A DNA stretch of 8,379 nt, from NCBI GenBank assembly GCA_030636465.1, contig DAOVWW010000052.1, positions 1-8,379 on the forward strand, written 5' to 3'. This DNA is from Gammaproteobacteria bacterium. GTDB lineage: Bacteria; Pseudomonadota; Gammaproteobacteria; BMS3Bbin11. The notes beneath the pieces were generated by a model, which did not search any database, was not told the DNA's origin, and worked only from the letters and a program-made list of their open reading frames with translations. Positions 1 to 7,315 of this stretch are shown one piece after another; within the stretch, counting starts at the first letter, position 1, and each line of letters starts with the position of its first letter. The translations under genes were made by a program, and so were the position numbers.

Positions 1-483
1 ACTGACTGGATATTGAATGTCATGTCTGAAACGGATGCTGATGAAAAAGGTCAGGGTGAAGCACAAACGCTGGTAGAAATGTTCCTGTCCCAGTTAGATG
101 TAGATGAAGATGTTGCCTCTATACTTGTTCAGGAAGGTTTCACTACTGTCATGGAAGTCGCCTATGTTCCTCGGCAGGAGATGGAAGCAATTGAAGAATT
201 CGACGATGCATTAATTGATGAAATACGTAATCGCGCTGCAGATGCTCTACTGACATCCGCCATTGCAGATGAAGAAGTACTGCAAAAGGCTGAACCAGAT
301 GCCGACCTGCTTGCTCTGGATGGTATGGATGACCATACAGCCAGGGTGCTGGCGAGTAAGGGTGTGGTATCTCAGGAAGATCTGGCAGAATTAGCTGTAG
401 ATGAGCTACTGGAAATTCAGGCTATGGATGAAGAAATTGCCAAGCAGCTTATTATGATGGCCAGAGCACCCTGGTTTGAGTAA
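1..483 (+). CDS. nusA: Transcription termination/antitermination factor NusA, C-terminal part (5' truncated by window)
   Basis: The reading frame is open from base 1 (T-D-W-I-L-N-V-M...) to TAA at 481-483, so this is the last 160 codons of a longer gene and not a small gene starting inside the window. The TGW-like entry followed by NVM matches the end of the NusA KH2 region. Two helix-hairpin-helix acidic repeats follow: AR1 at about nt 67-230 (LVEMFLSQLDVDEDVA...) and AR2 at about nt 301-480 (LLALDGMDDHTARVLA...), ending in PWFE. In E. coli NusA these repeats bind the RNA polymerase alpha C-terminal domain and partners such as lambda N, and relieve autoinhibition of RNA binding; here that role is inferred from the family. 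The fragment is strongly acidic, as expected. infB begins 83 bp downstream with no terminator between them, so cotranscription is likely. Confidence 0.96.
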   Translation, partial: TDWILNVMSETDADEKGQGEAQTLVEMFLSQLDVDEDVASILVQEGFTTVMEVAYVPRQEMEAIEEFDDALIDEIRNRAADALLTSAIADEEVLQKAEPDADLLALDGMDDHTARVLASKGVVSQEDLAELAVDELLEIQAMDEEIAKQLIMMARAPWFE

Positions 484-536
484 ACCAGGCATTATTTGTA
501 AGGCTAGTAGAGTAGAATGAACCGGATTTTCGTTAT

Positions 537-554
537 TACCCAAATGAAAGGGTA
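537..554 (+). promoter_or_regulatory. Small hairpin just upstream of the infB ribosome-binding region
   Basis: TACCC (537-541) pairs with GGGTA (550-554) across an 8-base loop, immediately before the purine-rich infB ribosome-binding stretch. The stem is only 5 bp and lacks a T-run, so it is not a terminator. It could affect ribosome access, but that is speculation from position alone. Confidence 0.2.
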
Positions 555-566
555 GAGAGAAGAGAA

Positions 567-3086
567 ATGTCAGAGACTAATATTAAGAGTTTTGCAGAGA
601 AAATCGGTGTTGAACCTGAGCACCTGATTACGCAGCTGAAATCCGCAGGGATAGAAGGCAAGAAGGTGGATGATGATCTGACCAATGACGAAAAAATGCT
701 GTTGCTTAATCATCTTAGTGGTAATAAAAGTGCTGAATTACCAAAAGCACGCAGTAAGATTACTCTAAATAGAAGAACAACCAGTGAAATTCGTCAGACT
801 TCACGCACCGGTGGCGCACATGCGGTGCAGGTAGTTGTACGAAAAAAGCGCACTTTTGTAAATAAAGGCGTGCTTGATGAAGCTCAGCAGCAGGAAGAAG
901 ATAAAGTAAGACTGGAGAAAGAAAAAGAAGAAAAAATTCAGGCTGAAATTACTGCAGCCAAAGAGGCCGAAATTTCAGCTAAAAAAGCTGCTGAAGAAGC
1001 CGAGGAAAAAGCAAAATCTGAAGCAAAAGAAGCTGAAGAAAAAGCAAAAAAAGCTGCTGAAGTAGCCAAGGTAAAGAAATCTGCAGCGCCAGCAAAAAAA
1101 GAAGATGCCAGAAAAACTGCGGGACCAAGGCCTGGTAAGCAGGCCCCTGCAAAGAAAGAAAAAACGGTTCAACATCGAGACAAAAATAGTTTTGGTAAAG
1201 GACGTGAGCAGCTTCACGTTGCTGCGGGTAAAGGTAAACGACGCAAACCCAGGCGCCGCGGCAACCAGAAAGTACAAACCAGCATCACAGATCAGCATAC
1301 ATTTGAAAAACCGACTGAGCCTGTTATTCATGAAGTAGAGATACCCGAGACCATTACCGTCGCTGATCTTGCCACTGGTATGTCAGTCAAGGCCGGGGAA
1401 GTTATTAAAGTATTGATGGGTATGGGTATGATGGTGACCATCAACCAGATGCTCGATAGTGACACGGCTACGTTGCTGGTTGAGGAAATGGGGCACACTG
1501 CTAAAGAAGCAAAAGCAGAGGCTCCGGAAGATGCCTTCTCTCAGCAGGATGATGAAGAGCATGAATTAAAAGATCGCTATGCGATAGTAACGGTAATGGG
1601 CCATGTCGATCACGGCAAGACCTCGTTACTCGATTACATTAGTGATACGCGCGTAGCCAGCGGCGAAGCAGGCGGCATTACCCAGCATATTGGTGCCTAC
1701 CATGTTGATACCGGGCATGGAGGTATGACTTTCCTTGATACTCCTGGCCATGAAGCCTTTAGTGCCATGCGTGCGCGTGGTGCGAAAGCCACTGATATTG
1801 TAATTATTGTTGTAGCCGCTGACGATGGTGTTAAACCTCAAACTATTGAAGCGATACACCACGCTAAAACGGCAGGTGTCCCTATAATTATTGCTATAAA
1901 CAAAATCGATAAAGAAGGGGCCGATCCAGAACGAGTTAAGTCAGAGCTAAGTTCACATGAAGTATTTGTAGAAGATTTCGGCGGAGACGTCATGTCTGTT
2001 GCTGTCTCTGCACATACAGGTGAAGGTATTGATGCCTTACTGGAAAGTGTCCTGCTGACAACAGAAATACTAGAATTGAAAGCACCCGTTACCGGGCAAA
2101 TGAAAGGCATGGTAGTAGAAGCCCGCCTGGATAAAGGACGTGGTCCTGTAGCAACTATACTGGTTCAGTCTGGTACTTTGAATAAAGGCGATATTATTAT
2201 TGCCGGACAGGAAAGTGGCAAGGTTAGGGCAATACATGATGATACAGGTAAAATCATCAAGTCTGCTGGTCCATCTATGCCGGTTGAAATTTTAGGCCTG
2301 TCGGGCGTGCCAACAGCGGGTGATGAAGTCGTTGTTGCAAGTGATGAGCGCAAGGCTCGTGAAATTGCGATGTACCGTAAAAGTAAGGCAAAAGAAGCCA
2401 AGCTCGCTCGTCAGCAGGCCAGCAAGCTGGAAAATATATTCCAGAACATGGAAGACTCACAGAGTGAGAAGAAAACACTTAATCTGCTGGTGAAGGCTGA
2501 TGTACAGGGGTCTGTTGAAGCGCTCAGTCAATCATTGGAAAAAATGTCCTCTGATGAAGTGAAAGTAAATGTAGTACATGGCATGGTCGGTGGCATCTCC
2601 GAATCTGATGTCAATCTTGCGTTGGCCTCACAGGCGATTATTATCGCTTTCAACGTGCGTGCAGATATGGCGGCCAGGAAGCTGATCGAGAATGAAGGCG
2701 TCGAAGTCTATTACTATAAAGTTATCTATGATGCAGTTGATCAGGTGAAGGCGGCAATTGAGGGCATGTTGTCACCTTTAATTAAGGAAGAAATTACCGG
2801 CCTGGCAGAAGTGCGTGATGTTTTCGTTGTTTCAAAAGTCGGCGCCATCGCTGGCTGTATGGTGATAGAGGGTTCCATCAAGCGCAACAACCCCGTTCGT
2901 GTGTTGCGTGATAATGTAGTTATATTTGAAGGCAAGCTAGATTCACTGCGCCGATTCAAGGATGATGCCAACGAGGTTAAGAATGGACTGGAATGTGGTA
3001 TCGGTGTAAAAAATTACAACGATATTAAGGTCGGTGACCAGATTGAAGTCTTTGAAGTGATCGAAACGAAAAGAACCCTGGATTAA
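567..3086 (+). CDS. infB: Translation initiation factor IF-2
   Basis: This 839-residue GTPase delivers fMet-tRNA to the 30S subunit and promotes 50S joining. Domains in order: an IF2 N-terminal subdomain (about 1-52); the conserved VRKKRTFV stretch; a Lys/Glu/Ala-rich, probably helical linker (about 105-180) and a basic stretch; a second IF2_N-type domain (about 257-312, [16 protein letters not shown]); the G domain (about 340-510); beta-barrel domain II; domain III ([11 protein letters not shown]); and the C-terminal initiator-tRNA-binding domain (GIGVKNYND). GTPase motifs are intact: G1 GHVDHGKT 345-352, switch Thr372 in GGIT, G3 DTPGHE 391-396, G4 NKID 445-448, G5 SAH 481-483. It is somewhat shorter than E. 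coli IF2 (890), the difference lying in the linker. The ATG follows a purine-rich GAGAGAAGAGA stretch, and the N-terminus aligns with family members. rbfA starts 11 bp after the stop. Confidence 0.98.
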   Translation: MSETNIKSFAEKIGVEPEHLITQLKSAGIEGKKVDDDLTNDEKMLLLNHLSGNKSAELPKARSKITLNRRTTSEIRQTSRTGGAHAVQVVVRKKRTFVNKGVLDEAQQQEEDKVRLEKEKEEKIQAEITAAKEAEISAKKAAEEAEEKAKSEAKEAEEKAKKAAEVAKVKKSAAPAKKEDARKTAGPRPGKQAPAKKEKTVQHRDKNSFGKGREQLHVAAGKGKRRKPRRRGNQKVQTSITDQHTFEKPTEPVIHEVEIPETITVADLATGMSVKAGEVIKVLMGMGMMVTINQMLDSDTATLLVEEMGHTAKEAKAEAPEDAFSQQDDEEHELKDRYAIVTVMGHVDHGKTSLLDYISDTRVASGEAGGITQHIGAYHVDTGHGGMTFLDTPGHEAFSAMRARGAKATDIVIIVVAADDGVKPQTIEAIHHAKTAGVPIIIAINKIDKEGADPERVKSELSSHEVFVEDFGGDVMSVAVSAHTGEGIDALLESVLLTTEILELKAPVTGQMKGMVVEARLDKGRGPVATILVQSGTLNKGDIIIAGQESGKVRAIHDDTGKIIKSAGPSMPVEILGLSGVPTAGDEVVVASDERKAREIAMYRKSKAKEAKLARQQASKLENIFQNMEDSQSEKKTLNLLVKADVQGSVEALSQSLEKMSSDEVKVNVVHGMVGGISESDVNLALASQAIIIAFNVRADMAARKLIENEGVEVYYYKVIYDAVDQVKAAIEGMLSPLIKEEITGLAEVRDVFVVSKVGAIAGCMVIEGSIKRNNPVRVLRDNVVIFEGKLDSLRRFKDDANEVKNGLECGIGVKNYNDIKVGDQIEVFEVIETKRTLD

Positions 3087-3097
3087 TCCCTGCCGCA

Positions 3098-3466
3098 ATG
3101 CCTAGAGATTTTAGTCGTTCTGCTCGCGTATCTGAAGTAATTCAGCGTGAAGTCGCAAATATCATTCAGAAAGGTATGAATGATCCGCGTGCTGCCGCTG
3201 TCACGGTGACTTATACTAAAATGACCCGAGATATGTCCTCTGCTCGAATTTATTTCATTATGCAGGGTGATGCGAAAGCAATAAAAGCAACCGAGAAAGT
3301 CCTTAACAATGCTTCCGGTTTTATTCGTCATCATCTGACAAAAAGTGTAGAGCTTCGTTATATCCCAAAATTAAAATTCGTCTACGATAAATCTATCGAG
3401 CGCAGCCTGCGTGTTGGCAAATTAATAGAAGACCTGAATATCGATGAGGACGGGCCGAAAGAGTGA
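3098..3466 (+). CDS. rbfA: 30S ribosome-binding factor RbfA
   Basis: This 122-residue protein is a single-domain type II KH-fold factor that binds the nascent 30S subunit near helix 1 of 16S rRNA and supports late maturation and cold adaptation (family knowledge). Seen in the sequence: the N-terminal R-V-S-E-V-I-Q-R-E-V helix, NDPR at 28-31, the T-R-D-M-S-S-A-R-I-Y strand region, and the Ala-Ser-Gly kink (72-74) in NNASGFIR, which replaces the GXXG loop of other KH proteins. The tail is acidic. E. coli RbfA is 133 aa. It begins 11 bp after infB with no recognisable Shine-Dalgarno; the frame upstream offers no other ATG before an in-frame TGA at 3053-3055, so translation probably depends on coupling to infB. 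Its TGA overlaps the truB start. Confidence 0.96.
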   Translation: MPRDFSRSARVSEVIQREVANIIQKGMNDPRAAAVTVTYTKMTRDMSSARIYFIMQGDAKAIKATEKVLNNASGFIRHHLTKSVELRYIPKLKFVYDKSIERSLRVGKLIEDLNIDEDGPKE

Positions 3467-4383
3467 GCAGACGCTCAAAAAGCCATCTGGACGCTATCGA
3501 TGGTATTCTTTTGTATGACAAGGAAATTGGGCTTTCCTCTAACCGAGCCCTGCAACAGGTCAAGCGCCTGTTAAATGCACGTAAGGCCGGCCACACTGGC
3601 AGCCTCGACCCCCTTGCCAGCGGTTTATTACCCATCTGTTTTGGTGAAGCAACAAAACTCAGTCAGTATTTGCTGGATTCTGATAAAAGATACCTGACGA
3701 CCTTTAAGCTAGGTGAGACGACGACTACCGGTGATGGTGAGGGTGAGGTGGTCGATAAAACCCCGGTTAATGTTACTTTGCAGCAGCTAAAGCAGGGAAT
3801 TGCCCGGTTTACTGGCATCATCGAACAAATTCCACCAATGTATTCAGCCTTAAAAAAGGATGGCCAGCCACTTTACAAGCTTGCCAGGCAGGGCATAGAA
3901 GTAGAGCGCAAACCCCGCAGCGTTGAAATATTTGAATTAAATCTGATTTCTTTCGATGGCGAATCAGTTGAACTGGATGTTCACTGTTCCAAGGGTTTTT
4001 ATATTCGTAGCCTGGCAGTGGACCTGGGTGAGGAGCTGGGCTGTGGAGCACACGTTACAAAGCTAAGAAGAACGGCTGTAGGAAAATTCCTTATAGAAGA
4101 CTCCATTGGTATGGAAGACCTGTCCGCAATGAATAACTTGGAGCAGCATGAACAGCTGCTGCCATTGGATGCAGGAATAGGTGCTATGCAGGCTGTCAGC
4201 CTGTCAGATGACGCATCGTACTACTTTTTCCAGGGCCAGGAAGTGCGCACTGCCGATGATGCTGAAGAGGGGCTGGTGCGGGTATATCTTGAAAATGGTG
4301 ACTTTATTGGAATAGGTGTAGCCCTGTCCGGGCACAGAATTAAACCTAAAAGGTTATTGAATACCAATGCTGATAATCATTGA
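3463..4383 (+). CDS. truB: tRNA pseudouridine(55) synthase TruB
   Basis: This enzyme isomerises U55 to pseudouridine in the T-loop of nearly all elongator tRNAs and also acts as a tRNA chaperone (family knowledge). The 306 residues match E. coli TruB (314) throughout. Motif GHTGSLDPLASG contains the catalytic Asp49; Tyr77 in LLDSDKRY corresponds to the active-site tyrosine; IPPMYSALKKDG and HCSKGFYIRSLAVDLGEELGCGAH are the other core motifs. The last ~60 residues form the PUA-like C-terminal domain (EEGLVRVYLENGDFIGIG). The start is GTG, overlapping the rbfA stop as GTGA, which indicates translational coupling. A GAGGA element at 3446-3450 sits inside rbfA, a little far upstream. The first residues MSRRSK resemble the basic N-terminus of relatives, supporting this start. 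Confidence 0.97.
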   Translation: MSRRSKSHLDAIDGILLYDKEIGLSSNRALQQVKRLLNARKAGHTGSLDPLASGLLPICFGEATKLSQYLLDSDKRYLTTFKLGETTTTGDGEGEVVDKTPVNVTLQQLKQGIARFTGIIEQIPPMYSALKKDGQPLYKLARQGIEVERKPRSVEIFELNLISFDGESVELDVHCSKGFYIRSLAVDLGEELGCGAHVTKLRRTAVGKFLIEDSIGMEDLSAMNNLEQHEQLLPLDAGIGAMQAVSLSDDASYYFFQGQEVRTADDAEEGLVRVYLENGDFIGIGVALSGHRIKPKRLLNTNADNH

Positions 4384-4447
4384 TTTATGAGTATTCTTAA
4401 TTAAAACAATGAGTAATGAGCTGTTTCTAAACTATTTATTTAATGTG

Positions 4448-4472
4448 ATCACCTTATTTCGGGGTGATTTTT
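4448..4472 (+). terminator. Weak intrinsic-terminator-like hairpin after truB
   Basis: ATCACC (4448-4453) pairs with GGTGAT (4463-4468), extendable by two T-G wobbles, and is followed by a T-run at 4468-4472. The stem is short and only moderately GC-rich, so read-through or partial attenuation is more likely than a full stop. It lies between truB and the rpsO promoter, which fits a boundary between two overlapping transcription units. Bases 4384-4447 are AT-rich and hold no gene that I can see. Confidence 0.45.
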
Positions 4473-4510
4473 GGAGTTAAAGTAGTTACTGCCAGGCTTC
4501 AATATTAGTA

Positions 4511-4539
4511 TTGAGGAATAGGCGGTACGCAGGTAGAAT
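4511..4539 (+). promoter_or_regulatory. Probable sigma70-type promoter for rpsO-pnp
   Basis: TTGAGG (4511-4516) and TAGAAT (4534-4539) match the -35 and -10 consensus at 4/6 and 5/6 positions with an optimal 17-bp spacer. A start near 4546 would give an rpsO leader of about 44 nt. E. coli rpsO also has its own promoter in this gap, which supports the reading, although the start has not been mapped here. Confidence 0.65.
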
Positions 4540-4589
4540 ACGCGGGTTTTATTGATCGTAACTTGCAAGGATAATCCAGAGAGGAAAAA

Positions 4590-4859
4590 ATGGCCTTGAA
4601 TGCAGAAGCAAAGGCGAAGATTGTTGAAGACTATCGAACTGATAGTAAAGATACAGGTTCGCCAGAAGTACAGGTAGCCCTTATGACCGCACGGATCACA
4701 GATCTGACCGGCCATTTCAAGGAGCACATCCATGATCATCATTCACGACAGGGTCTGTTGCGTCTGGTAAGCAAGCGTCGCAAGCTGCTTGATTATCTTA
4801 AGAGTCGCGATTCAGAACGCTATCGTAATTTGATCGCACGTCTGGGTCTGCGTAAATAG
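4590..4859 (+). CDS. rpsO: 30S ribosomal protein S15
   Basis: The 89 residues are exactly the usual bacterial S15 length. S15 is a primary 16S rRNA-binding protein that organises the central domain and contributes to the B4 intersubunit bridge. Seen in the sequence: [16 protein letters not shown] (21-36) and the signature DHHSR (49-53) followed by [17 protein letters not shown], with conserved rRNA-contacting positions Thr22, Gly23, Gln28, Arg35, His42, Asp49 and Ser52. The ATG has a clear AGAGAGGA Shine-Dalgarno with a short A-rich spacer. It is preceded by its own promoter and followed 64 bp later by pnp without a convincing terminator. In E. coli, S15 represses its own translation through an mRNA leader pseudoknot; I could not fold an equivalent with confidence here. 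Confidence 0.98.
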   Translation: MALNAEAKAKIVEDYRTDSKDTGSPEVQVALMTARITDLTGHFKEHIHDHHSRQGLLRLVSKRRKLLDYLKSRDSERYRNLIARLGLRK

Positions 4860-4894
4860 TCTCAGGTTTTTGTTGTTTAGTTGAAATACGTCAG

Positions 4895-4909
4895 TCGGAC
4901 ATAGTTCGA
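4895..4909 (+). promoter_or_regulatory. Hairpin in the pnp leader
   Basis: TCGGAC (4895-4900) pairs with GTTCGA (4904-4909), with one G-T wobble and a 3-base loop, two bases before the AGAGGG ribosome-binding site. There is no T-run after it, so it is not an intrinsic terminator. E. coli pnp is autoregulated through RNase III cutting of a much longer leader stem-loop; this short hairpin is not shown to be its counterpart. Confidence 0.35.
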
Positions 4910-4911
4910 GT

Positions 4912-4926
4912 AGAGGGTGAATTTTG
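4912..4926 (+). promoter_or_regulatory. pnp ribosome-binding site fixing a TTG start
   Basis: AGAGGG (4912-4917) lies 6 bases before TTG at 4924-4926. An in-frame TGA at 4918-4920 blocks any start further upstream, and the next in-frame ATG is codon 31, beyond the conserved FQYG..TVTLETG region. TTG is therefore the only good start, apart from an unlikely ATT just before it. Confidence 0.85.
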
Positions 4927-7020
4927 AAAAAGGTAAGTAAGTCATTTCAGTACGGTGAGCACACCGTTACATTGGAAACAGGTGAAATTGCGCGTCAGGC
5001 AGATGCTGCAATCATGGCAAGCATGGACGACACAGTCGTCATGGTCACAGTAGTTGGTGCCAAGAGTGCTCGTCCGGGTCAGGATTTCTTTCCTTTAACC
5101 GTCGACTTTCAGGAAAAAGTTTATGCTGCGGGTCGTATTCCCGGTGGCTTCTTCCGTCGTGAAGGTCGTCCTTCAGAAAAAGAGATATTAATCTGTCGCC
5201 TGATCGATCGTCCGATGCGTCCTTTATTCCCTAAAGGATATGTCAATGAAGTGCAGATTATCTGTACCGTCATGTCAATCAACCCGGATGTAGATCCTGA
5301 TGTGGTTGCGATGCTTGGTACCTCTGCTGCACTGGCAACTTCTGGTTTACCCTTTAATGGCCCGGTAGGCTGTTCTCGCGTTGGTTATATCAACGGTGAA
5401 TATGTCCTCAACCCGGGTGCCGAAGCACTGAAAGAATCTGATCTTGATCTTGTCGTCGCCGGTACCGAAAGTGCTGTGCTGATGGTTGAATCTGAAGCTA
5501 AAGTGTTATCAGAAGAAGTGATGCTGGGTGCTGTTATGTTCGGTCACGAACAGTCGCAGGTTGCCATTAATGCAATCCGTGAACTGGCTGCAGAAGTGGG
5601 CACCGAACAGCGCGAATATACTGCTCCAGTAAAGGATGAAGCATTAGCTGAAAAAGTTGCTGCAGTTGGTGCTGCAGGTCTTGAAGATGCCTACAGTACT
5701 GCTGACAAAATGTCCCGTCAGGACAAATGTTCTGCCGTACGCAGCGAGATTATGGATGAGATTTCTAACTTTGAGTCTACTCAGGAAGAAGTTGAAAAAA
5801 TCTCCGGCGCCATCAAAGGTCTGGAAAAATCAATTGTCCGTGGCCGTATCCTTGATGGTCAGCCACGTATAGATGGTCGTGATACGCGTACCATCCGCCC
5901 AATTACTATCCGTACTGGTGTATTACCCCGTGCACATGGTTCAGCCCTGTTCACCCGTGGTGAGACTCAGGCACTGGTGGTTACCACTCTCGGTACTGAG
6001 CGTGATGCACAGATTATTGATGCACTGGAAGGCAGCTACCGTGATCCGTTCATGCTGCACTATAACTTCCCACCATTCTCTGTTGGTGAAACAGGCCGTG
6101 TAGGCAGCCCTAAGCGTCGTGAAATCGGCCATGGAAAGCTGGCTAAACGCGCCGTTGCTGCAGTTGTTCCGACTCTTGAAGAATTCCCTTATGTTATCCG
6201 TGTTGTTTCTGAAATTACAGAAAGTAACGGCTCCAGCTCTATGGCCTCCGTTTGTGGCGCTTCTCTGGCGATGATGGATGCCGGTGTAAAAACTAAAGCA
6301 CCTGTTGCCGGTGTTGCTATGGGGCTGATCAAAGACGGTGAGAAATTTGCCGTACTGTCAGATATCCTCGGCGACGAAGATCACCTTGGTGATATGGATT
6401 TCAAAGTAGCAGGTACCACCGAAGGTGTGACTGCGCTGCAGATGGACATCAAGATTGAAGGCATTACCCAGGAAATCATGGAAATTGCTTTAAGTCAGGC
6501 TAAAGAAGGCAGAGAGCATATCCTTGCTGAGATGGCCAAAGTCATTGACGCCCCTCGTGAAGAAATGTCTGATTACGCTCCACGCATCATTACCCTGAAG
6601 ATACCAACTGACAAGATTCGTGACGTCATCGGTAAAGGCGGAGCAACTATCCGCTCGATCTCTGAAGAAACCGGTGCAACGGTAGATATTCAGGACGATG
6701 GCACGGTCAAAATTGGTTCTACTGATAATGCAGCCGGGCAGGAAGCTAAGAAACGTATCGAACAGATCACTGCTGATGTTGAAGTAGGCACTATCTACGA
6801 AGGCAAAGTAGCCAAACTGATGGACTTCGGTGCATTCGTTACTATTCTGCCTGGTAAAGATGGCCTGGTGCACATCTCACAGATCTCTAACGAGCGCGTA
6901 GAGAAAGTTAGTGACAAACTGTCAGAAGGTGATGTCATCAAGGTTAAAGTGCTGGAGGTTGATCGTCAGGGACGTATCCGCCTGAGTATGAAAGCTATTA
7001 GTGATGAAGATGCAGCTTGA
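4924..7020 (+). CDS. pnp: Polyribonucleotide nucleotidyltransferase (PNPase)
   Basis: PNPase degrades RNA 3'->5' by phosphorolysis, releasing nucleoside diphosphates, and can add tails in reverse; it works as a trimer, often with RNase E in the degradosome. The 698 residues (E. coli 711) show the full domain order: first RNase PH core (about 5-215, with FFRR at 76-79), an alpha-helical linker (about 240-310), a second RNase PH core (about 315-545) with the SSS catalytic cluster at 437-439 and [10 protein letters not shown] carrying Asp486 and Asp492, the KH domain with GKGG at 570-573, and the S1 domain (about 622-691, [12 protein letters not shown]...GLVHISQIS). The tail is short, lacking the Ala/Pro-rich extension of E. 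coli. The start is TTG, as in E. coli pnp, suggesting deliberately weak initiation. Transcription probably comes from the rpsO promoter. Confidence 0.98.
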   Translation: MKKVSKSFQYGEHTVTLETGEIARQADAAIMASMDDTVVMVTVVGAKSARPGQDFFPLTVDFQEKVYAAGRIPGGFFRREGRPSEKEILICRLIDRPMRPLFPKGYVNEVQIICTVMSINPDVDPDVVAMLGTSAALATSGLPFNGPVGCSRVGYINGEYVLNPGAEALKESDLDLVVAGTESAVLMVESEAKVLSEEVMLGAVMFGHEQSQVAINAIRELAAEVGTEQREYTAPVKDEALAEKVAAVGAAGLEDAYSTADKMSRQDKCSAVRSEIMDEISNFESTQEEVEKISGAIKGLEKSIVRGRILDGQPRIDGRDTRTIRPITIRTGVLPRAHGSALFTRGETQALVVTTLGTERDAQIIDALEGSYRDPFMLHYNFPPFSVGETGRVGSPKRREIGHGKLAKRAVAAVVPTLEEFPYVIRVVSEITESNGSSSMASVCGASLAMMDAGVKTKAPVAGVAMGLIKDGEKFAVLSDILGDEDHLGDMDFKVAGTTEGVTALQMDIKIEGITQEIMEIALSQAKEGREHILAEMAKVIDAPREEMSDYAPRIITLKIPTDKIRDVIGKGGATIRSISEETGATVDIQDDGTVKIGSTDNAAGQEAKKRIEQITADVEVGTIYEGKVAKLMDFGAFVTILPGKDGLVHISQISNERVEKVSDKLSEGDVIKVKVLEVDRQGRIRLSMKAISDEDAA

Positions 7021-7037
7021 TTGAGTTTTTTCTCAAT
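7020..7037 (+). other. AT-rich hairpin at the pnp stop codon
   Basis: ATTGAG (7020-7025) pairs with CTCAAT (7032-7037) with a six-T loop; its first base is the last base of the pnp stop codon. It is a weak stem and has no downstream T-run of its own. It sits 12 bp before the strong terminator stem and might help protect the 3' end, which is a guess. Confidence 0.3.
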
Positions 7038-7049
7038 TAATTTGTAATT

Positions 7050-7073
7050 AAAGGGCCGTAAGGCCCTTTTTTT
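7050..7073 (+). terminator. pnp: Strong intrinsic terminator of pnp
   Basis: AAAGGGCC (7050-7057) pairs perfectly with GGCCCTTT (7062-7069) around a GTAA (GNRA-type) tetraloop, and the T-run spans 7067-7073. The A-run at the foot of the stem is short and on the other strand is followed by mixed sequence, so it works mainly for the + strand. It marks the end of the rpsO-pnp transcription unit. Confidence 0.93.
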
Positions 7074-7122
7074 ATGTCTGTTAAAAAAGCAGGTAAAAGG
7101 TCACAGCTGTCCCATGAAATTA

Positions 7123-7162
7123 TTCGTGGTGGTAGCGAAGCACCACCAGATACGTCCACGAA
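7123..7162. repeat. Nested palindromic intergenic element
   Basis: An outer inverted repeat, TTCGTGG (7123-7129) and CCACGAA (7156-7162), encloses an inner palindrome, GGTGGT (7128-7133) and ACCACC (7142-7147), around AGCGAAGC. The two stems share bases 7128-7129, so they would compete or form a shortened inner stem. There is no T-run, so it is not a terminator. It lies in the convergent pnp/yheT gap where such elements collect. Palindromes with an AGCGAAGC core are familiar to me from other proteobacterial intergenic repeats, but copies elsewhere in this genome cannot be checked. Confidence 0.5.
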
Positions 7163-7198
7163 GTATAGTAAAACTGTATCGAGAGAGATGAAATGGTG

Positions 7199-7210
7199 CC
7201 TACACGTAGG
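7199..7210. repeat. CCTAC-AC-GTAGG short inverted repeat, possible REP remnant
   Basis: CCTAC (7199-7203) and GTAGG (7206-7210) face away from each other with two bases between. GTAGGT is also the head of each arm of the double palindrome 22 bp downstream. The bases after this GTAGGT do not form the REP palindrome, so at most it is a decayed copy. Confidence 0.3.
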
Positions 7211-7232
7211 TCAACAGAACAAGATGAGCATG

Positions 7233-7287
7233 TTGTAGGTGCGAATTCATTCGCACAGGGGGTGTTCGAATAAATTCGAACCTACAA
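7233..7287. repeat. REPIN-like pair of inverted REP-type palindromes
   Basis: An outer 8-bp inverted repeat, TTGTAGGT (7233-7240) and ACCTACAA (7280-7287), encloses two perfect inner palindromes: GTGCGAAT/ATTCGCAC (7239-7246, 7249-7256) and GTTCGAAT/ATTCGAAC (7264-7271, 7274-7281), with a 7-base G-rich spacer between (7257-7263). Read from each end, both arms begin with GTAGGT followed by the palindrome, which is the known layout of REP sequences (GTAG-type head plus hairpin). Two REPs in opposite orientation make a REPIN, normally mobilised by a RAYT (Y1 REP-associated) transposase. No transposase gene is in this window. The element lies between two convergent genes, a typical place. It may also act as a bidirectional mRNA 3' stabiliser. 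Confidence 0.72.
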
Positions 7288-7307
7288 AACCAGAGGCTCT
7301 TTCCTCT
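7286..7307 (-). terminator. Weak candidate terminator for the yheT-like gene
   Basis: Reading the - strand after the stop of the hydrolase gene, AGAGG (7307-7303) pairs with CCTCT (7296-7292) around a 6-base loop, then GG and a run of four T (7289-7286). The stem is short and the T-run modest. The T-run partly falls in the foot of the REPIN-like element, so that element may contribute to 3' end formation. Confidence 0.3.
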
Positions 7308-7315
7308 TTCACCTT

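Noticed and set aside
975..1331. 118-residue open frame on the - strand inside infB
   Set aside because: Composition is Phe/Cys/Ser-rich as expected from the reverse complement of a Lys/Glu/Ala-rich linker; no family resemblance.
1105..1338. 77-residue + strand frame in infB just after an A7 run, considered as a frameshift product
   Set aside because: It lies in the +1 frame, whereas the slippery run would favour -1, and the -1 frame stops within about 12 codons. The frame shows no recognisable protein.
4449..4742. 97-residue - strand frame spanning the rpsO promoter and the first half of rpsO
   Set aside because: It overlaps the conserved rpsO gene in antisense and crosses promoter and hairpin sequence; no family resemblance.
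6490..6873. 127-residue - strand frame within pnp
   Set aside because: It is antisense to the conserved second core, KH and S1 domains of PNPase and has no coding character of its own.
7114..7191. 25-codon ATG frame in the pnp/yheT gap
   Set aside because: No Shine-Dalgarno, it runs through the nested palindrome, it lies downstream of a strong terminator, and it resembles no known protein.
7233..7287. tRNA-like cloverleaf suggested by the three-way fold and the GTTCGAAT string
   Set aside because: There is no acceptor stem of the right length, no anticodon arm, and no 3' CCA context; the symmetric inverted arms fit REP elements better.
7081..7315. Possible CRISPR array in the repeat-containing gap
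   Set aside because: The repeats are two inverted arms and unrelated palindromes, not regularly spaced direct repeats with spacers; no cas gene is present.
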